Source: Xestospongia bergquistia (lineage: Eukaryota > Porifera > Demospongiae > Haplosclerida > Petrosiidae). From it: 64,000 bases of DNA. A program made the translations under genes and the position numbers. Numbering within the stretch: the first letter of the stretch is position 1; every line of letters begins with the position of its first letter. A model generated the notes under the pieces. That model had not been told where the DNA came from, made no database searches, and saw only the letters and a list, made by a program, of their open reading frames with translations. Positions 22,960 through 33,699 of this stretch are shown here, piece after piece. The stretch is taken from NCBI GenBank assembly GCA_963965975.1, contig OZ014413.1, positions 5,032,001-5,096,000 on the forward strand, given 5' to 3'.

Positions 22960-24055
22960 TGCTAAACATTGATGGATATATTCCTAACTGTAGTATCAAT
23001 ACCAGAACATCTCACAGGCCAATAATATCTTCATGCATTGGTTCAGTAAATAATACATCAACGTTTCCATTATTGTTACATTGTCATTATTGTTTCTGCA
23101 ACTTCAAGTCAGTGTTTTTAATATAAAAATGATGGAATATTGGAATTAATGTCTAACAATTTCTCACTGACTTCATCATTATGTTTTAACAACAGAGATT
23201 GGATTTTGTGTAGTAGTTCAGAATGTAGACAACATAGTAACTGGATACTAGTCTTCTATGCAGTAGCTGGTCCCCTGCTTATTTATCTGTTATATGCTCT
23301 CAGACTTACATTAATAACCGATACACTCAATGTTATTATATTGTATGACAAGGAGTATAATGCTGGTTTATTAAATCTATTAAATAAGGCAATGTTTACA
23401 GTAAACATATAATAGCATGAATGTAACAATGTTTTTCTTTCAGTACTGAAACTGAATCTTGGCTTTCCTGTATGTTTTTACAATGGGATGACTGAGTTAT
23501 GGAAAGTTGGTCTCAGTTTAATATTTCCACTCTATCTCCTGACAATAGCAATTGTCCTCATTATAATGTTTTTCTCTAAGGCTTTCCTTCATTAGTCCTC
23601 AGTTAAAAAATGATTACTGTTATACACCTATACTTCACAAAATTATTACTAGCACTTTTCAATATCTTGACACCTGTCCCATTGTACAGTAGTAATATAA
23701 ATGAAACACGTAATGTATGGTCTAACAATGGCAGATATAGTGACACATATCACATAAAGTTAGAACAACAGTGATAGTAGGTATCTTTCTAATACCTTGC
23801 ATGTTAATAATTCTAACTCCCTTCTATTAATGAAATCTGACAGGATAAGAGAATATCTTTGACCAATATATGAAGCTATTCATGCTCCTTATAAATACAA
23901 CAAGGGACATTGTTTTACTGCTAGACAATTGTACATTGTTTACACCATATATTTTCGAAAGAAATTTTTTACTTCCTGTCTCTGTTGTTCTACCTGTTTA
24001 CTTTGTGTTGTTACTGTTTACTATTACTGGTTATTATGGTTACAAGCTCATCTAG
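22960..24055 (+). pseudogene. C-terminal pseudogene fragment of the beta-helix membrane receptor
   Basis: It aligns by eye with 27298-28500 of the intact gene: ATTCCTAACTGTAGTATCAATACC, then SSLCFNNRDWILCSSSECRQ (the Cys-rich segment with one Cys pair lost), then VFYAVAGPLLIYLLYALRLT. Frame changes and stops follow near 23412, 23595 and 23770. The N-terminal ectodomain is absent. It lies about 0.9 kb upstream of the intact gene on the same strand, so it is a decayed tandem copy. Confidence 0.85.
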
Positions 24056-24059
24056 GTCC

Positions 24060-24960
24060 ATTAAAAAAATAATAAACTTTTAGATTTTTACAATAAGTGA
24101 TGGTGCTGTAAATCAAACTATTATGTAGTTGTATTTGTTGACAATAACCTCTATATACTTTAAGTAAATAAGGTTATTGATTACTAGGTGGGGGTGTAAA
24201 TAGTATTACCAATATTGCCTATTAAAAATTAGTGAGGTATCTCGGTCGTAGTTATGGTTGCAACAAAAAATAATGTTGCCTTGTATAAAGTGAGCTATTT
24301 TCAGTGTATTTGGTGTGTAACAGAATACTAATATTGTCTCTTAAAACAGAGTTCTATTAAAAAGATGTACAAATAAAATATATTGTAAAACAAATAGTAA
24401 TATTTAAACTAGGAAAATCAATGCCAAATTTATACTCTCTTCACTTTGACTCTCCATAATTATATTTTATTATAATGTATTCAAGAGAATGTGTCCTTTG
24501 TATATAAAAAGTTATAGAATATAGAATTACTTGTTTAATTAATGTAGCAATTGTCTTATAAAGAGAATAATAAGGATAGTTTTAGCTACATTAGTTGATT
24601 GCAATATAATAATTGTGCATATAAACTATTCTTCAATAAATCTATTAACAATTAAAGTTTATTTTTACTTAATTTAAATTATTTAAAAGTCATCTTTGGT
24701 TATATCCAAAAAACATGTTAGTCATCTTCCAACTAAAAAGTTGTGATTTCAAGTCATTATATATCAATAAAATGTTTGGCAAATTAATTCTTTACAATTA
24801 GGAGTGATGATACATTCAAAATCCTTTCATATAAAGAGATGCTTTCCCAAAACCTGATGAATTTACATATTGCGAATAGACATTGTTTTTCAACAGTCTA
24901 CCTATAAAGAAAACAGGAAGATAGCATAAATTTAGTGAAACATTCAATCATAACTTAATC
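24060..24960. other. Upstream region of the receptor gene
   Basis: A+T-rich, no coding potential seen. It should contain the promoter of the gene at 24965, but I find no distinctive element. The upstream module of the DD-ANK family is absent. Confidence 0.5.
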
Positions 24961-24964
24961 AACT

Positions 24965-27900
24965 ATGTTTACAGATAACATGAAGTGGCCTATGTTAGTA
25001 TTTCTCTTTCACTTACTACTGCTATGTAGTAAATGTAATAAGGTAATCAATATTACTTTGCAAAATCATCTTCTCCAGTTATACTTGTGTCATCACTATA
25101 ATTACACTGGTGACACTACTCTTCTCCTCCTTGATACTGTTTACAATATTAATGGTAATGGGAGTTTGTGTACCATTAATACCAACTACTCACTTACCAT
25201 ACAAGGTAACCAGTCAATGGCTACTATTAAATGTAATTCTTCCATTTCTGATAACACTACTTATCCAACTATTGGATTTGCCTTCACTGGTAGTAGTAAT
25301 CTGACTCTACAGAGAGTAAAATTTACTGGTTGTGGTGGTAACCTTGCTACTCTTGATAAAGAACAACTTGAAAATATTAACTCCACCAGTTCTCTTGTCT
25401 ACTTCACACAGTATCATGCAGCAGTATTGGTGTTCATTGAAATCAGTCATCTTGTTATGAGAGATGTGAGTATATCCCAGTACTATGGGTTTGCTGTTGT
25501 AGCTATTAACTTACCTAATGGTACTTTGGATTCTGTTAATGTAAATGTTTCACAAGGCATTATAAATATTGAAAGGACAGAAATTTATAAGATTGGATAT
25601 AGTGTTGGCTGTGGAGTGTTATTGTTGTATAAAAATTCATCTAAAACATCCTCCATTGTTAACCAATACAAAGTATTGATTACAAGCTCCAGTTTTACAC
25701 ACAATTATGAGTATATAATTTACCATAAATTTACTTGTGTGACAAATTTTTATAATTCTTTTAAACGTAAAATTCAAATCAATCCAGTCGTCAATGCTGC
25801 AGGACTTACAATACTCTTTACTCAAAATGACAATATAGCTCAAGTTAATATATCAAAATGTACTTTTAAAGACAATATTGGTTCTATAGCAGGAGCAATG
25901 TTAGTATTACATTTGAACACAACTAAACACTCGCAGACTGTCATTTATAATGAAACAGTTTTTCGCTCAAATGCTAATGCTCGAAAATGTCATGGAAGTT
26001 CTATTTTACTTATCATGTACTTTAATAAGTGTACATCATTAAATCCTAACAGCTCAATGTATCAACTATTGCAAGTAATTAATGTGACCTTTGAATCTTC
26101 AGTAAAAAATATATTTTTTGATAAACAACAAGGTGCTGTTTATATGTCAATGATTAATGTTAAAAAACTTCCAATTTTGCTTAAATTTTCCAATGTCACA
26201 TTTACTAAAAGCACAGCTTCAACTTCAGGATCTTGTGTACTTGCAACTTCATATCCTTCAACTGGAAATAATATAGAAATTCTAATGGAGTCTGTAAAAG
26301 CACACAATAATGACCTCTCACAAAACAACTCAGGAAAATGTGAAAACTCTGGCATTACATTCTCACAAGCTAGCCTCTTCCAATTATTGAATATTAACTT
26401 CACTAAAATAAATGGATCAGCAGAAAGTCCCAGCAATTTCTTTTATAATTTTGGTACAGTTATAGAGGCAAGTAGATCTGATATTACTTTAGAGGGACAT
26501 ATAGTCTTCCACAACAACACAGGTATTAATGGAGCAGCTATTATGTTAATAAGAGATAGTGTCATTTACCTTACCAAAGGACTTCAAGCTAATTTTACTA
26601 ACAACAAAGCTCTGTCTAGTGGAGGAGCTATATATGCACTTGGAAATATTTTCTCTCAAACATATTGCTCATTTCAAGTTAGTTATAATCATTCATTTGA
26701 TAATATAACAATGTTATTGAAAGGCAATAAAGCCACAATTACTGGTAACTCAATTTATACCCCAAACCTGTACAATTGCTATATTGGTGAAGAATGGGTT
26801 AACAATTCAAAGGCCATTGAAATTTACAATGAAATTTTTCCAAATGGAATTAATGAAATTTCTACTATTCCTGTAAATCTAACTATATGTGATTTAAAAA
26901 ACCACACATGTAAGATAACTCACGAAGTTTATCCTGGAGAGACATTTAATATTTCAATGGCTGCAGTTGATGCTGCAGGTAATCACACTTACTCCATTGT
27001 TACAATAACAGCAGTAAATAATACAGGTACTAGGTTTACGCACATCAACTGGTGGCTTTCAGAGAGAGAAAATACACAAGTTATAAGAGAAACTGATACT
27101 TGTACTCTCATCAATGTAACTATACATACCAATGACTGTAGTACATTGGATAAACATGATGGTGCCTTATTATTCACTGTAGCTGAACTAAGAGACAGTA
27201 CAGTTCTTGATATCAAATTAAAATCATGCCCACCTGGTTTTCATTTGGATAATAAAACAGGATACTGTGTCTGTTCACCTATACTATCACCCAAATTATT
27301 AGGCATTGATGGGTATACACCTAACTGTAGTATTAATACCAAAACATTTAACAGACCAACAACAACTTCATGGGTTGGCTCAGTAAAACATAATAAGACA
27401 TCTGTTTTCAAATTATCTTTATATTGTCCCTATGGCTACTGCAACAGTGATCTTAATCTCAGTGTTTTTTATTATAGAAAGGATGGAACATTTGAAATTA
27501 TGTCAAAAGATTTTTCCATTAATTCATCACTGTGTGATAACAACAGAGAAGGAATTTTGTGCAGCAATTGTTCTACTGTTAATGGTATTAAATATAGTGT
27601 GGTGTTTGGTTCTGCAGAATGCAGACATTGTAGTAACTGGTGGTTGTGGACACTAGTCTTCTATGCAGTAGCAGGTCCCCTCCTTATTTACGTGTTATAT
27701 GTTCTCAGACTTACATTAGCAACTGGTACAATCAATGGCATTATATTTTATGCTCAGGTGGTTAGCACTGGATTATTAGATATTTTATCCAATAAAGATA
27801 CGCAATGCTCTTGGGGTACAAATTTTGGTATGAAGGTGTCACTTTTTTTTCTTTCAACATTAAATGTTAATCTTGGCTTTCCATTATGTTTTTATAATGG

Positions 27901-28861
27901 GATGTCAGAATTACAAAAAGCTGGCTTCAGTTTATTGTTTCCACTCTATCTCCTGATAATAGTTGTTGTCCTCATTTTTCTCAGTAGTTTTTCTATAAGG
28001 ATTTCCAACAGAATAGCTCACTCCTCAGTTCAAGTATTAGTTACTGTTGTACACCTTTCCTTTACAAAGCTGTTATTAACAATTGGTGATATTTTCACAC
28101 CTGTTCAATTGTACTCTAGTACAATGAAACATGATACAAAAGTTTGGTTTAATGATGGTTATGTTAAATATGGAAAAGATCAACATTTAGTGTTAATGAT
28201 AGTAACATCAGTGATAGTTGGTATCTTTATAATACCTTACATGTTAATAATTCTAACTGGTCGTCTATTAATGAAATTTAACAAGATAAGAGAATACCTT
28301 CGACCAATATATGAAGCTATCCATGCTCCTTATAAATACAACAAACAATATTGGTTTGCTGCTAGACAACTTTTGCTCATTTTTATATGCATAATGTATG
28401 CAAGGTATCGAGGAAACAGTTTTTTTCTTGTATTTTCCATACTTCTTCCAGTTTATTTTGTATTTGTGATTGCTCAAGCTTATGTAAGACCATTCAAGAG
28501 TAAAATATTAAACATTCTGGATCTATCAGTCATGACTAATTTTGGTATATTACTTTGTACAAATTGGTATTTTCTTATGAAAGATTATCTTTGCATAATA
28601 GGAGTATTTAGTACCATATTTGTACATGTACTGATGTGTACCTTCTCTTTAGTTGTGTTTTATCATATAGTGTTAGTTACTGGACAACAAACTCGTTTTA
28701 TGGGTTTTATTAGTGTTGTTCAATACTTCTTGAAGAAGATGACCCAATGTCTTAATAATTCACAACCAGTGTCAAATCGAAGTCACTATAGAGAAGAGTT
28801 TGATTCGTCATTTTTTGATGATAGCTACTCTGAATATCGTGAACCACTTATGAGTCCATAA
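24965..28861 (+). CDS. Large beta-helix ectodomain, multi-pass membrane protein (1298 aa)
   Basis: Single uninterrupted frame without introns. Residues about 7-24 form a signal peptide (WPMLVFLFHLLLLCSKC). Residues about 25-700 are an Asn-glycosylation-rich ectodomain with irregular repeats of the right-handed beta-helix/Pmp type (for example FHNNTGINGAAIMLI and NNKALSSGGAIYAL near residue 550). A Cys-rich membrane-proximal segment follows (GILCSNCS near 863, then SAECRHCSNWWLW). Residues about 890-1250 hold roughly nine to ten hydrophobic helices beginning LVFYAVAGPLLIYVLYVLRL. The cytoplasmic tail of about 50 residues ends in YREPLMSP. Proteins with this layout are, to my knowledge, multi-copy and uncharacterised in sponges and cnidarians. 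A surface receptor or adhesion role is inferred. A second possible ATG is codon 6. The gene is flanked by dead copies of its own halves. Confidence 0.9.
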   Translation: MFTDNMKWPMLVFLFHLLLLCSKCNKVINITLQNHLLQLYLCHHYNYTGDTTLLLLDTVYNINGNGSLCTINTNYSLTIQGNQSMATIKCNSSISDNTTYPTIGFAFTGSSNLTLQRVKFTGCGGNLATLDKEQLENINSTSSLVYFTQYHAAVLVFIEISHLVMRDVSISQYYGFAVVAINLPNGTLDSVNVNVSQGIINIERTEIYKIGYSVGCGVLLLYKNSSKTSSIVNQYKVLITSSSFTHNYEYIIYHKFTCVTNFYNSFKRKIQINPVVNAAGLTILFTQNDNIAQVNISKCTFKDNIGSIAGAMLVLHLNTTKHSQTVIYNETVFRSNANARKCHGSSILLIMYFNKCTSLNPNSSMYQLLQVINVTFESSVKNIFFDKQQGAVYMSMINVKKLPILLKFSNVTFTKSTASTSGSCVLATSYPSTGNNIEILMESVKAHNNDLSQNNSGKCENSGITFSQASLFQLLNINFTKINGSAESPSNFFYNFGTVIEASRSDITLEGHIVFHNNTGINGAAIMLIRDSVIYLTKGLQANFTNNKALSSGGAIYALGNIFSQTYCSFQVSYNHSFDNITMLLKGNKATITGNSIYTPNLYNCYIGEEWVNNSKAIEIYNEIFPNGINEISTIPVNLTICDLKNHTCKITHEVYPGETFNISMAAVDAAGNHTYSIVTITAVNNTGTRFTHINWWLSERENTQVIRETDTCTLINVTIHTNDCSTLDKHDGALLFTVAELRDSTVLDIKLKSCPPGFHLDNKTGYCVCSPILSPKLLGIDGYTPNCSINTKTFNRPTTTSWVGSVKHNKTSVFKLSLYCPYGYCNSDLNLSVFYYRKDGTFEIMSKDFSINSSLCDNNREGILCSNCSTVNGIKYSVVFGSAECRHCSNWWLWTLVFYAVAGPLLIYVLYVLRLTLATGTINGIIFYAQVVSTGLLDILSNKDTQCSWGTNFGMKVSLFFLSTLNVNLGFPLCFYNGMSELQKAGFSLLFPLYLLIIVVVLIFLSSFSIRISNRIAHSSVQVLVTVVHLSFTKLLLTIGDIFTPVQLYSSTMKHDTKVWFNDGYVKYGKDQHLVLMIVTSVIVGIFIIPYMLIILTGRLLMKFNKIREYLRPIYEAIHAPYKYNKQYWFAARQLLLIFICIMYARYRGNSFFLVFSILLPVYFVFVIAQAYVRPFKSKILNILDLSVMTNFGILLCTNWYFLMKDYLCIIGVFSTIFVHVLMCTFSLVVFYHIVLVTGQQTRFMGFISVVQYFLKKMTQCLNNSQPVSNRSHYREEFDSSFFDDSYSEYREPLMSP

Positions 28862-29151
28862 TTTTTTCACATTTTTTCATTTGTTGCTGCTTATTACATG
28901 CATATGTATGCCTGTGTATTAAGTTCATTATTACTTTTGTTATTCTTTTAGTTTGAACTGTATGCTACTTTGATATTAACTTTTGTACACCTACTATATT
29001 AATCATTTAAAAGACAGCATATTGATATATTGGTAGTCTCACTATAGTCTATTATATAGATTTAATGGCATGACTTGTGTGTATGCAATGTTTAGGAGAA
29101 CTTGCTTACTTTTAGAAGGTTTGGATGTACTCATCTCATCATAGTGGAATA

Positions 29152-29196
<45 letters not shown>

Positions 29197-30480
29197 ATAT
29201 ACTAAAGTACTATAACACATTTAACATTGTAATATTGTCATAGTCATTAGAGCAAACAGCAATAATGTTGCTGCAGTTTTAAATATATAGTGGTTTCATG
29301 CTGGTCAATAGGCAAGTGGTAGCAGTGCCTATGTAAGGATGGCCCAGATTGTCCATTGCTACATTATTTTTCCCATATTTTGTTTGTATAACTTTGTCTT
29401 GAACAATATCAAAGTGTTGTCATAATACAATACAACTCTCAGAAATATGGTGTATTTCCTATGTAGCAGCAATCTTTGCTGGATAAGACATATAGCATTA
29501 AATAATGCATATATATATATTTACCACATAAATATATATCAGTTGGGATTTTTATACCAATGTTTCCAAAACAAGTCATTATCTTGTACATACTAGCAAA
29601 GCTAATATTGTTGTAGTAGATTATGATGTTCAACTACAAAACTTCTTCAAGGTCTATTTCCAAACATCTTGACATTATCATGACAGACTTGATAATCTGT
29701 TCTCTGTGGTATCTCAATCAGCTCCCTTATCTGGAAGCTATAGTTCAGTGAAATGGTAAACTTATTGAGTGCTATCCTAACACCTGTGAGGTCAGTATGA
29801 TATCATCTTTAACAGTTCATTTATTTTGTTATTACACTATAGTGGGATGAGTTCTTAAAACTCAGTAATGATATAAATGATAAAAATAATAGAAGATCAA
29901 TATCAGTTTAGAAAGCAAATGAATGTTTATCTATTTGTTGTACAATTAGTTGAACAGCATACAATTATTATAGATTATTCTATATATTATTGAATGTTAT
30001 ATAGTCTGGTGCTACTGGAGAAGTGAAATGTATAATCTTGACACATGATAATGTAAACTAAAGTGATTATCTTAATATCACTATGAAGTATGTATTAAAT
30101 GGTCAATTTTAATATGATTTTTTTACTTGTATCTAAATTTTTTTTTATTTTACTGTGTTTCATATACTAATGGAGTCACAAATGGTAATTATGGTGAAAT
30201 ACTACAACACATTTAAGTTTTGATCTATATTGTATACGTTATAAGAGATATCTTTCAGCTTTGCTCTTTTGGTAATTGGTGAGAAAAGGGACTTTTCTCC
30301 TGTGTAGTTATTCTTAAGGTGAGGATGTAAAAGTTCATATATTGATTAATATAACTCAGTACTTAGTGTGAGATGGATCCAATTAATTTTCCAAATAATT
30401 CAACTCCTTCTCTCACTACTGAAGCTATCCACCTTATGTCAATTCTAGGGTCCTCTTCTAGTACAGTATCTCAAGTTATT
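28862..30480. other. 3' flank of the receptor gene, (TA)n at about 29153-29200
   Basis: The TA run is interrupted once in the middle. The remainder is A+T-rich. I see no coding exons, and the short minus-strand frame at 29439-29633 is unlike any protein I know. Confidence 0.6.
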
Positions 30481-31320
30481 TTCAACAATAATAAAACTCT
30501 ATACTTTACTACTTAAATACTTTTGATGTTGCTAATGATCAAGTTATTACGAATTCATGAAGGGGATATTAAAATAGCTTGGCATTATCAAATCTACAAT
30601 TCTCTTCTTTATTTCACACAATACCATGCTGCTTGCTGTACATATTGGTGTTCACTAGATCAGTCATCTTGTTATGAGAAATGTGAGTATATACCATTAC
30701 TACGAGTTCACTATTGTAGCAGTCAACTTACCTAATGATGCTTTGGACATTACTTCCAAGGCATTGAAAAAGTGGAGTGTTATTAATGTATCAAGATTCA
30801 CCCAAAATACTGCTATACAAACCAATATTACTTAATAATTACAAATTCTATTTTTCATGCAATTTTTATTATGTAGCCTCCTCAGGATGTGTGTGTTACA
30901 AATTTCTATAATTCTTCTTTCCTCAAAAGCAGTCATCAATTCTGCAGGACTTACAATATTAATTATAGGAAAGAATGTTAAAACTGATATTGTTGTATCA
31001 CATTGTATTTTCATGACAATCTTGGTTCTATAGCAGAAGGAATGTTTGTCTTATACCTAAATCTAATAACAAACAAACTGTTACTAAAAATTCAAAGTTT
31101 AACTCAAATAGAAGTGACCAAAAATGTTATGGAAGTAGCCTTGTGTTATCCTTTGATAGACTTTCCAAGTCATCATTAATTACTACCAATGTAACATATT
31201 GTCCTCTACAAGTACTTAATTTTCAATTTACATTTTCAACTGGAAATGTTTATATACAAAAACAATTAGGAATGACCAAAAATATTAAGGAAATATCAAT
31301 GTTTTAAAAAATATTTTCTT
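30480..31320 (+). pseudogene. N-terminal pseudogene fragment of the beta-helix membrane receptor
   Basis: It aligns with the ectodomain of the intact gene from about 25370: TATTTCACACAATACCATGC, ATCAGTCATCTTGTTATGAG, the VAVNLPNDALD equivalent and the VTNFYNSS equivalent near 30897. The frame is broken repeatedly and the transmembrane half is missing. Together with the fragment at 22960 it shows an array of at least three related units in which only the middle one is intact. Confidence 0.8.
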
Positions 31321-31499
31321 ATGTTACTTTCTGGGAAACAAAGTTTTTATGTCTTGATCCTGTATCTATGAAGTTTTATTTCCACCAACAGGAAGAAATA
31401 ATATATCTTTCTTATTTATCAAAAACAAAAATTCTTGAAATGAACTCAGCTGATCTGAAATTTGGCTGAAAGTGTTTTCTTACTAAATTAAGATTTGCA

Positions 31500-32560
31500 A
31501 AATCAAGCTGATGAACTCTGCCTGCAATTAAGAGTTTGACAAAGTTGTTTTTGATTAGTAGTCTGTTCTTTGTGGTTTGAAACTAAATGCTCATATACAT
31601 AACACCAACAATTATCTAGTGTAGAATGCTCATCAGTCATATGTACAGAATATTCAAATATTTCGTGTACTTGCTTGTAAACCACAACCATATACTGATT
31701 CAAACATAATTGCATGCTTCCACAACATTTTCTTTAATAGATCTGTGTTATACTTGTGCCACCTATTACTACAACAAGTATGACCAAAAAATAAGTTTCG
31801 AATATCTGAAGGTAGACAATAACAATCATATACTCAGGCCTGACAAGCTCCCAAAATATAGAAGGTGCCACTAAGCAAATTAACAAAAACTTCAGTCTTC
31901 CAATAGCCTACATTAGTAATATAAATTTTTCAACTTTTCTATTCTGTCTCACTTACTGTTATATTGTGTGTGTATTCAGTCGAACTGAGAATTGAGGAAT
32001 CATTTAAATCTTCATCACTATGCAAACTCTAAAACTTTATACATAATTATGAATGTATTAAACGTAGCACTACCAAATTTTTGTTTTGTGCCTGACAAAA
32101 TATCAGCATCAGTACGTGCTGTACATCATGATCAGTAATATCTGAAACTCAATGAGGTCAACATTTAAAGAATCTTCAAAGCAAAGAAAGTAGTGACTGA
32201 TGAATGACTAGTCAAATTAGCTGATTAAAGTTGGTGTAGGAAGAGCTCCCAGTTCTTGTGGCAAAATTTATAAAGGCTGACTGGTCTGATAAATCCATAA
32301 ATTTGTGGTTGTAATTGGAGGGGTTCACCTGTTACCATACCAAGGCATCACCAACAATCTAAGCATAGTACTAAATGCCATACTTTTATGTGATACATTG
32401 GTATCCAACATAATGAGACGTTAATACTTAAATAAGGTGGTTGGACATTATACATACAAGGAGAAGACTTTGCTACTTGTTCTAGAGAAAGAGGTGTCTG
32501 TGAGATAAAGCGTTGTCCTAAACCTAAAACTATAATCCTCTTAGGACTATTCACTACTTA
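31500..32560 (-). pseudogene. Degraded CACTA-like transposase remnant (DUF4218-like region)
   Basis: Minus-strand frames near 31870-31690 read LLSGTFYILGACQ and YNTDLLKKMLWKHAIMFESV. The next frame (31715-31503) has HMTDEHSTLDNCWCYVYEHL followed by VSNHKEQTTN. The pattern of a helical segment, an E..YG-like step and D-N-x-W-C-Y-x-Y-E resembles the C-terminal domain of CACTA/En-Spm-type transposases. The open frame at 32554-32348 may be an upstream part. Family assignment is from memory of the motif and is tentative. Confidence 0.4.
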
Positions 32561-32845
32561 CCAATACAATGAGATTTGTTTGATTTTTTAATAGGATAAA
32601 AAGTGGAGGAGTTGAAGTTACTATATAGATAAAAAGTACATTGTTAATTGAATCTTTTAATTTACTGGTAATAAATTAAAGCGCAAAGTGTAGTTAATTT
32701 ATGATAGTTAGCGGATAGATGTCATTGGTCGAATCTGCACTCGAATTTTTATCATTTCTTGTCCAGTTACTTTGCAAGGAAGATAGTGTCCTTGTTGCTG
32801 TGAAACAAACTACTGAAACCTTCTCTCTCACTTACCGAATCAGTT

Positions 32846-33020
32846 TTAAGACAATTCTTTGAGGTCTCCAAGCTGGTCGTCATTAGGAGTTGGTGAATGC
32901 AATGTTAACCGATCTCTAAAGAACTGATGCACTTTATTTCCAGCTCTACATAACAAGGTCTCCCTAGCCATTTTAAACTCTTTGTGTATTATGTGGAGTA
33001 GTAGTCTACTCCTGGGTATT
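32846..33020 (-). other. Possible small exon starting MARETLLCRAGNK
   Basis: Minus-strand frame MARETLLCRAGNKVHQFFRD followed by RLTLHSPTPNDDQLGDLKEL and a stop. A GTAAGT site lies 15 bases beyond the stop. It has protein-like composition in a slightly less A+T-rich patch. I do not recognise it. Confidence 0.25.
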
Positions 33021-33159
33021 GTGAACTGGTGAGTATATTGTTTATTCAACTCTGTATTATAGTAATATATTTAATAAAATATTAATAGATTGTATCTAAT
33101 ACTTAACTGTATATAATCTATACAGTTGTCTCTCTAAGATTTATTTATTCTTTACTAGC

Positions 33160-33690
33160 CTATAAAAGTTGCAGTTGTATCTATTACTCATGGACAAGAC
33201 CGTGTCACCTTTGACAGTGACATACCTCTCACTTCCAGTTCATCCTATATCTAGAGGATGTTGTCCCCAGATAATCTAGTCTGCATACTGTAAGCTCATT
33301 GGTAAGTGATGATGTCATTGTCATGTGGCCTATATTCCCTCCTGTATAGCTCCCTACTTGTAACATAATACAGGGCAAGATGACAGAGTTTGAGCGAAGA
33401 GAACACAAAGTTAGTATCACAAGGACAGAGCCTTGTCTCTGAACTTGAAAGCGCTTCACATCAACTAGAATTAGCTAATTCTAAGGTATTTAATTAACTA
33501 ATCTAATCATGGGGATTAGTGTTATTATCCTCATCATTAGATTCACAATTTAGAGGGTTGACTTAAGAAGTCAGACTTAATCACACCTCAAACCATACCC
33601 CCAAGCACCTTCATATCAACTTCAACTGAGAGAAGAGAGAGAAGTACTTGTCAGAAAGTTTTATAAAGATGTACAGGAAGAAGCTGGTAC
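33160..33690 (+). other. Exon-like blocks of an unidentified coiled-coil protein
   Basis: Three plus-strand blocks look like exons. About 33165-33253 reads KVAVVSITHGQDRVTF then DSDIPLTSSSSYI. Bases 33387-33485 are 33 codons between a GACAG acceptor and a GTATTT donor and read SLSEENTKLVSQGQSLVSEL, then ESASHQLELANSK. About 33604-33686 reads YQLQLREEREVLVRKFYKDV, then QEEAG, before GTACTA. The last two have heptad-like hydrophobic spacing. No start or end is seen and no homologue is recognised. Confidence 0.35.
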
Positions 33691-33699
33691 TATAATGTT

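Noticed and set aside
26140..26436. 98-residue minus-strand frame inside the receptor gene, and other frames between 25110 and 28477
   Set aside because: They are shadows of the 1298-residue coding frame.
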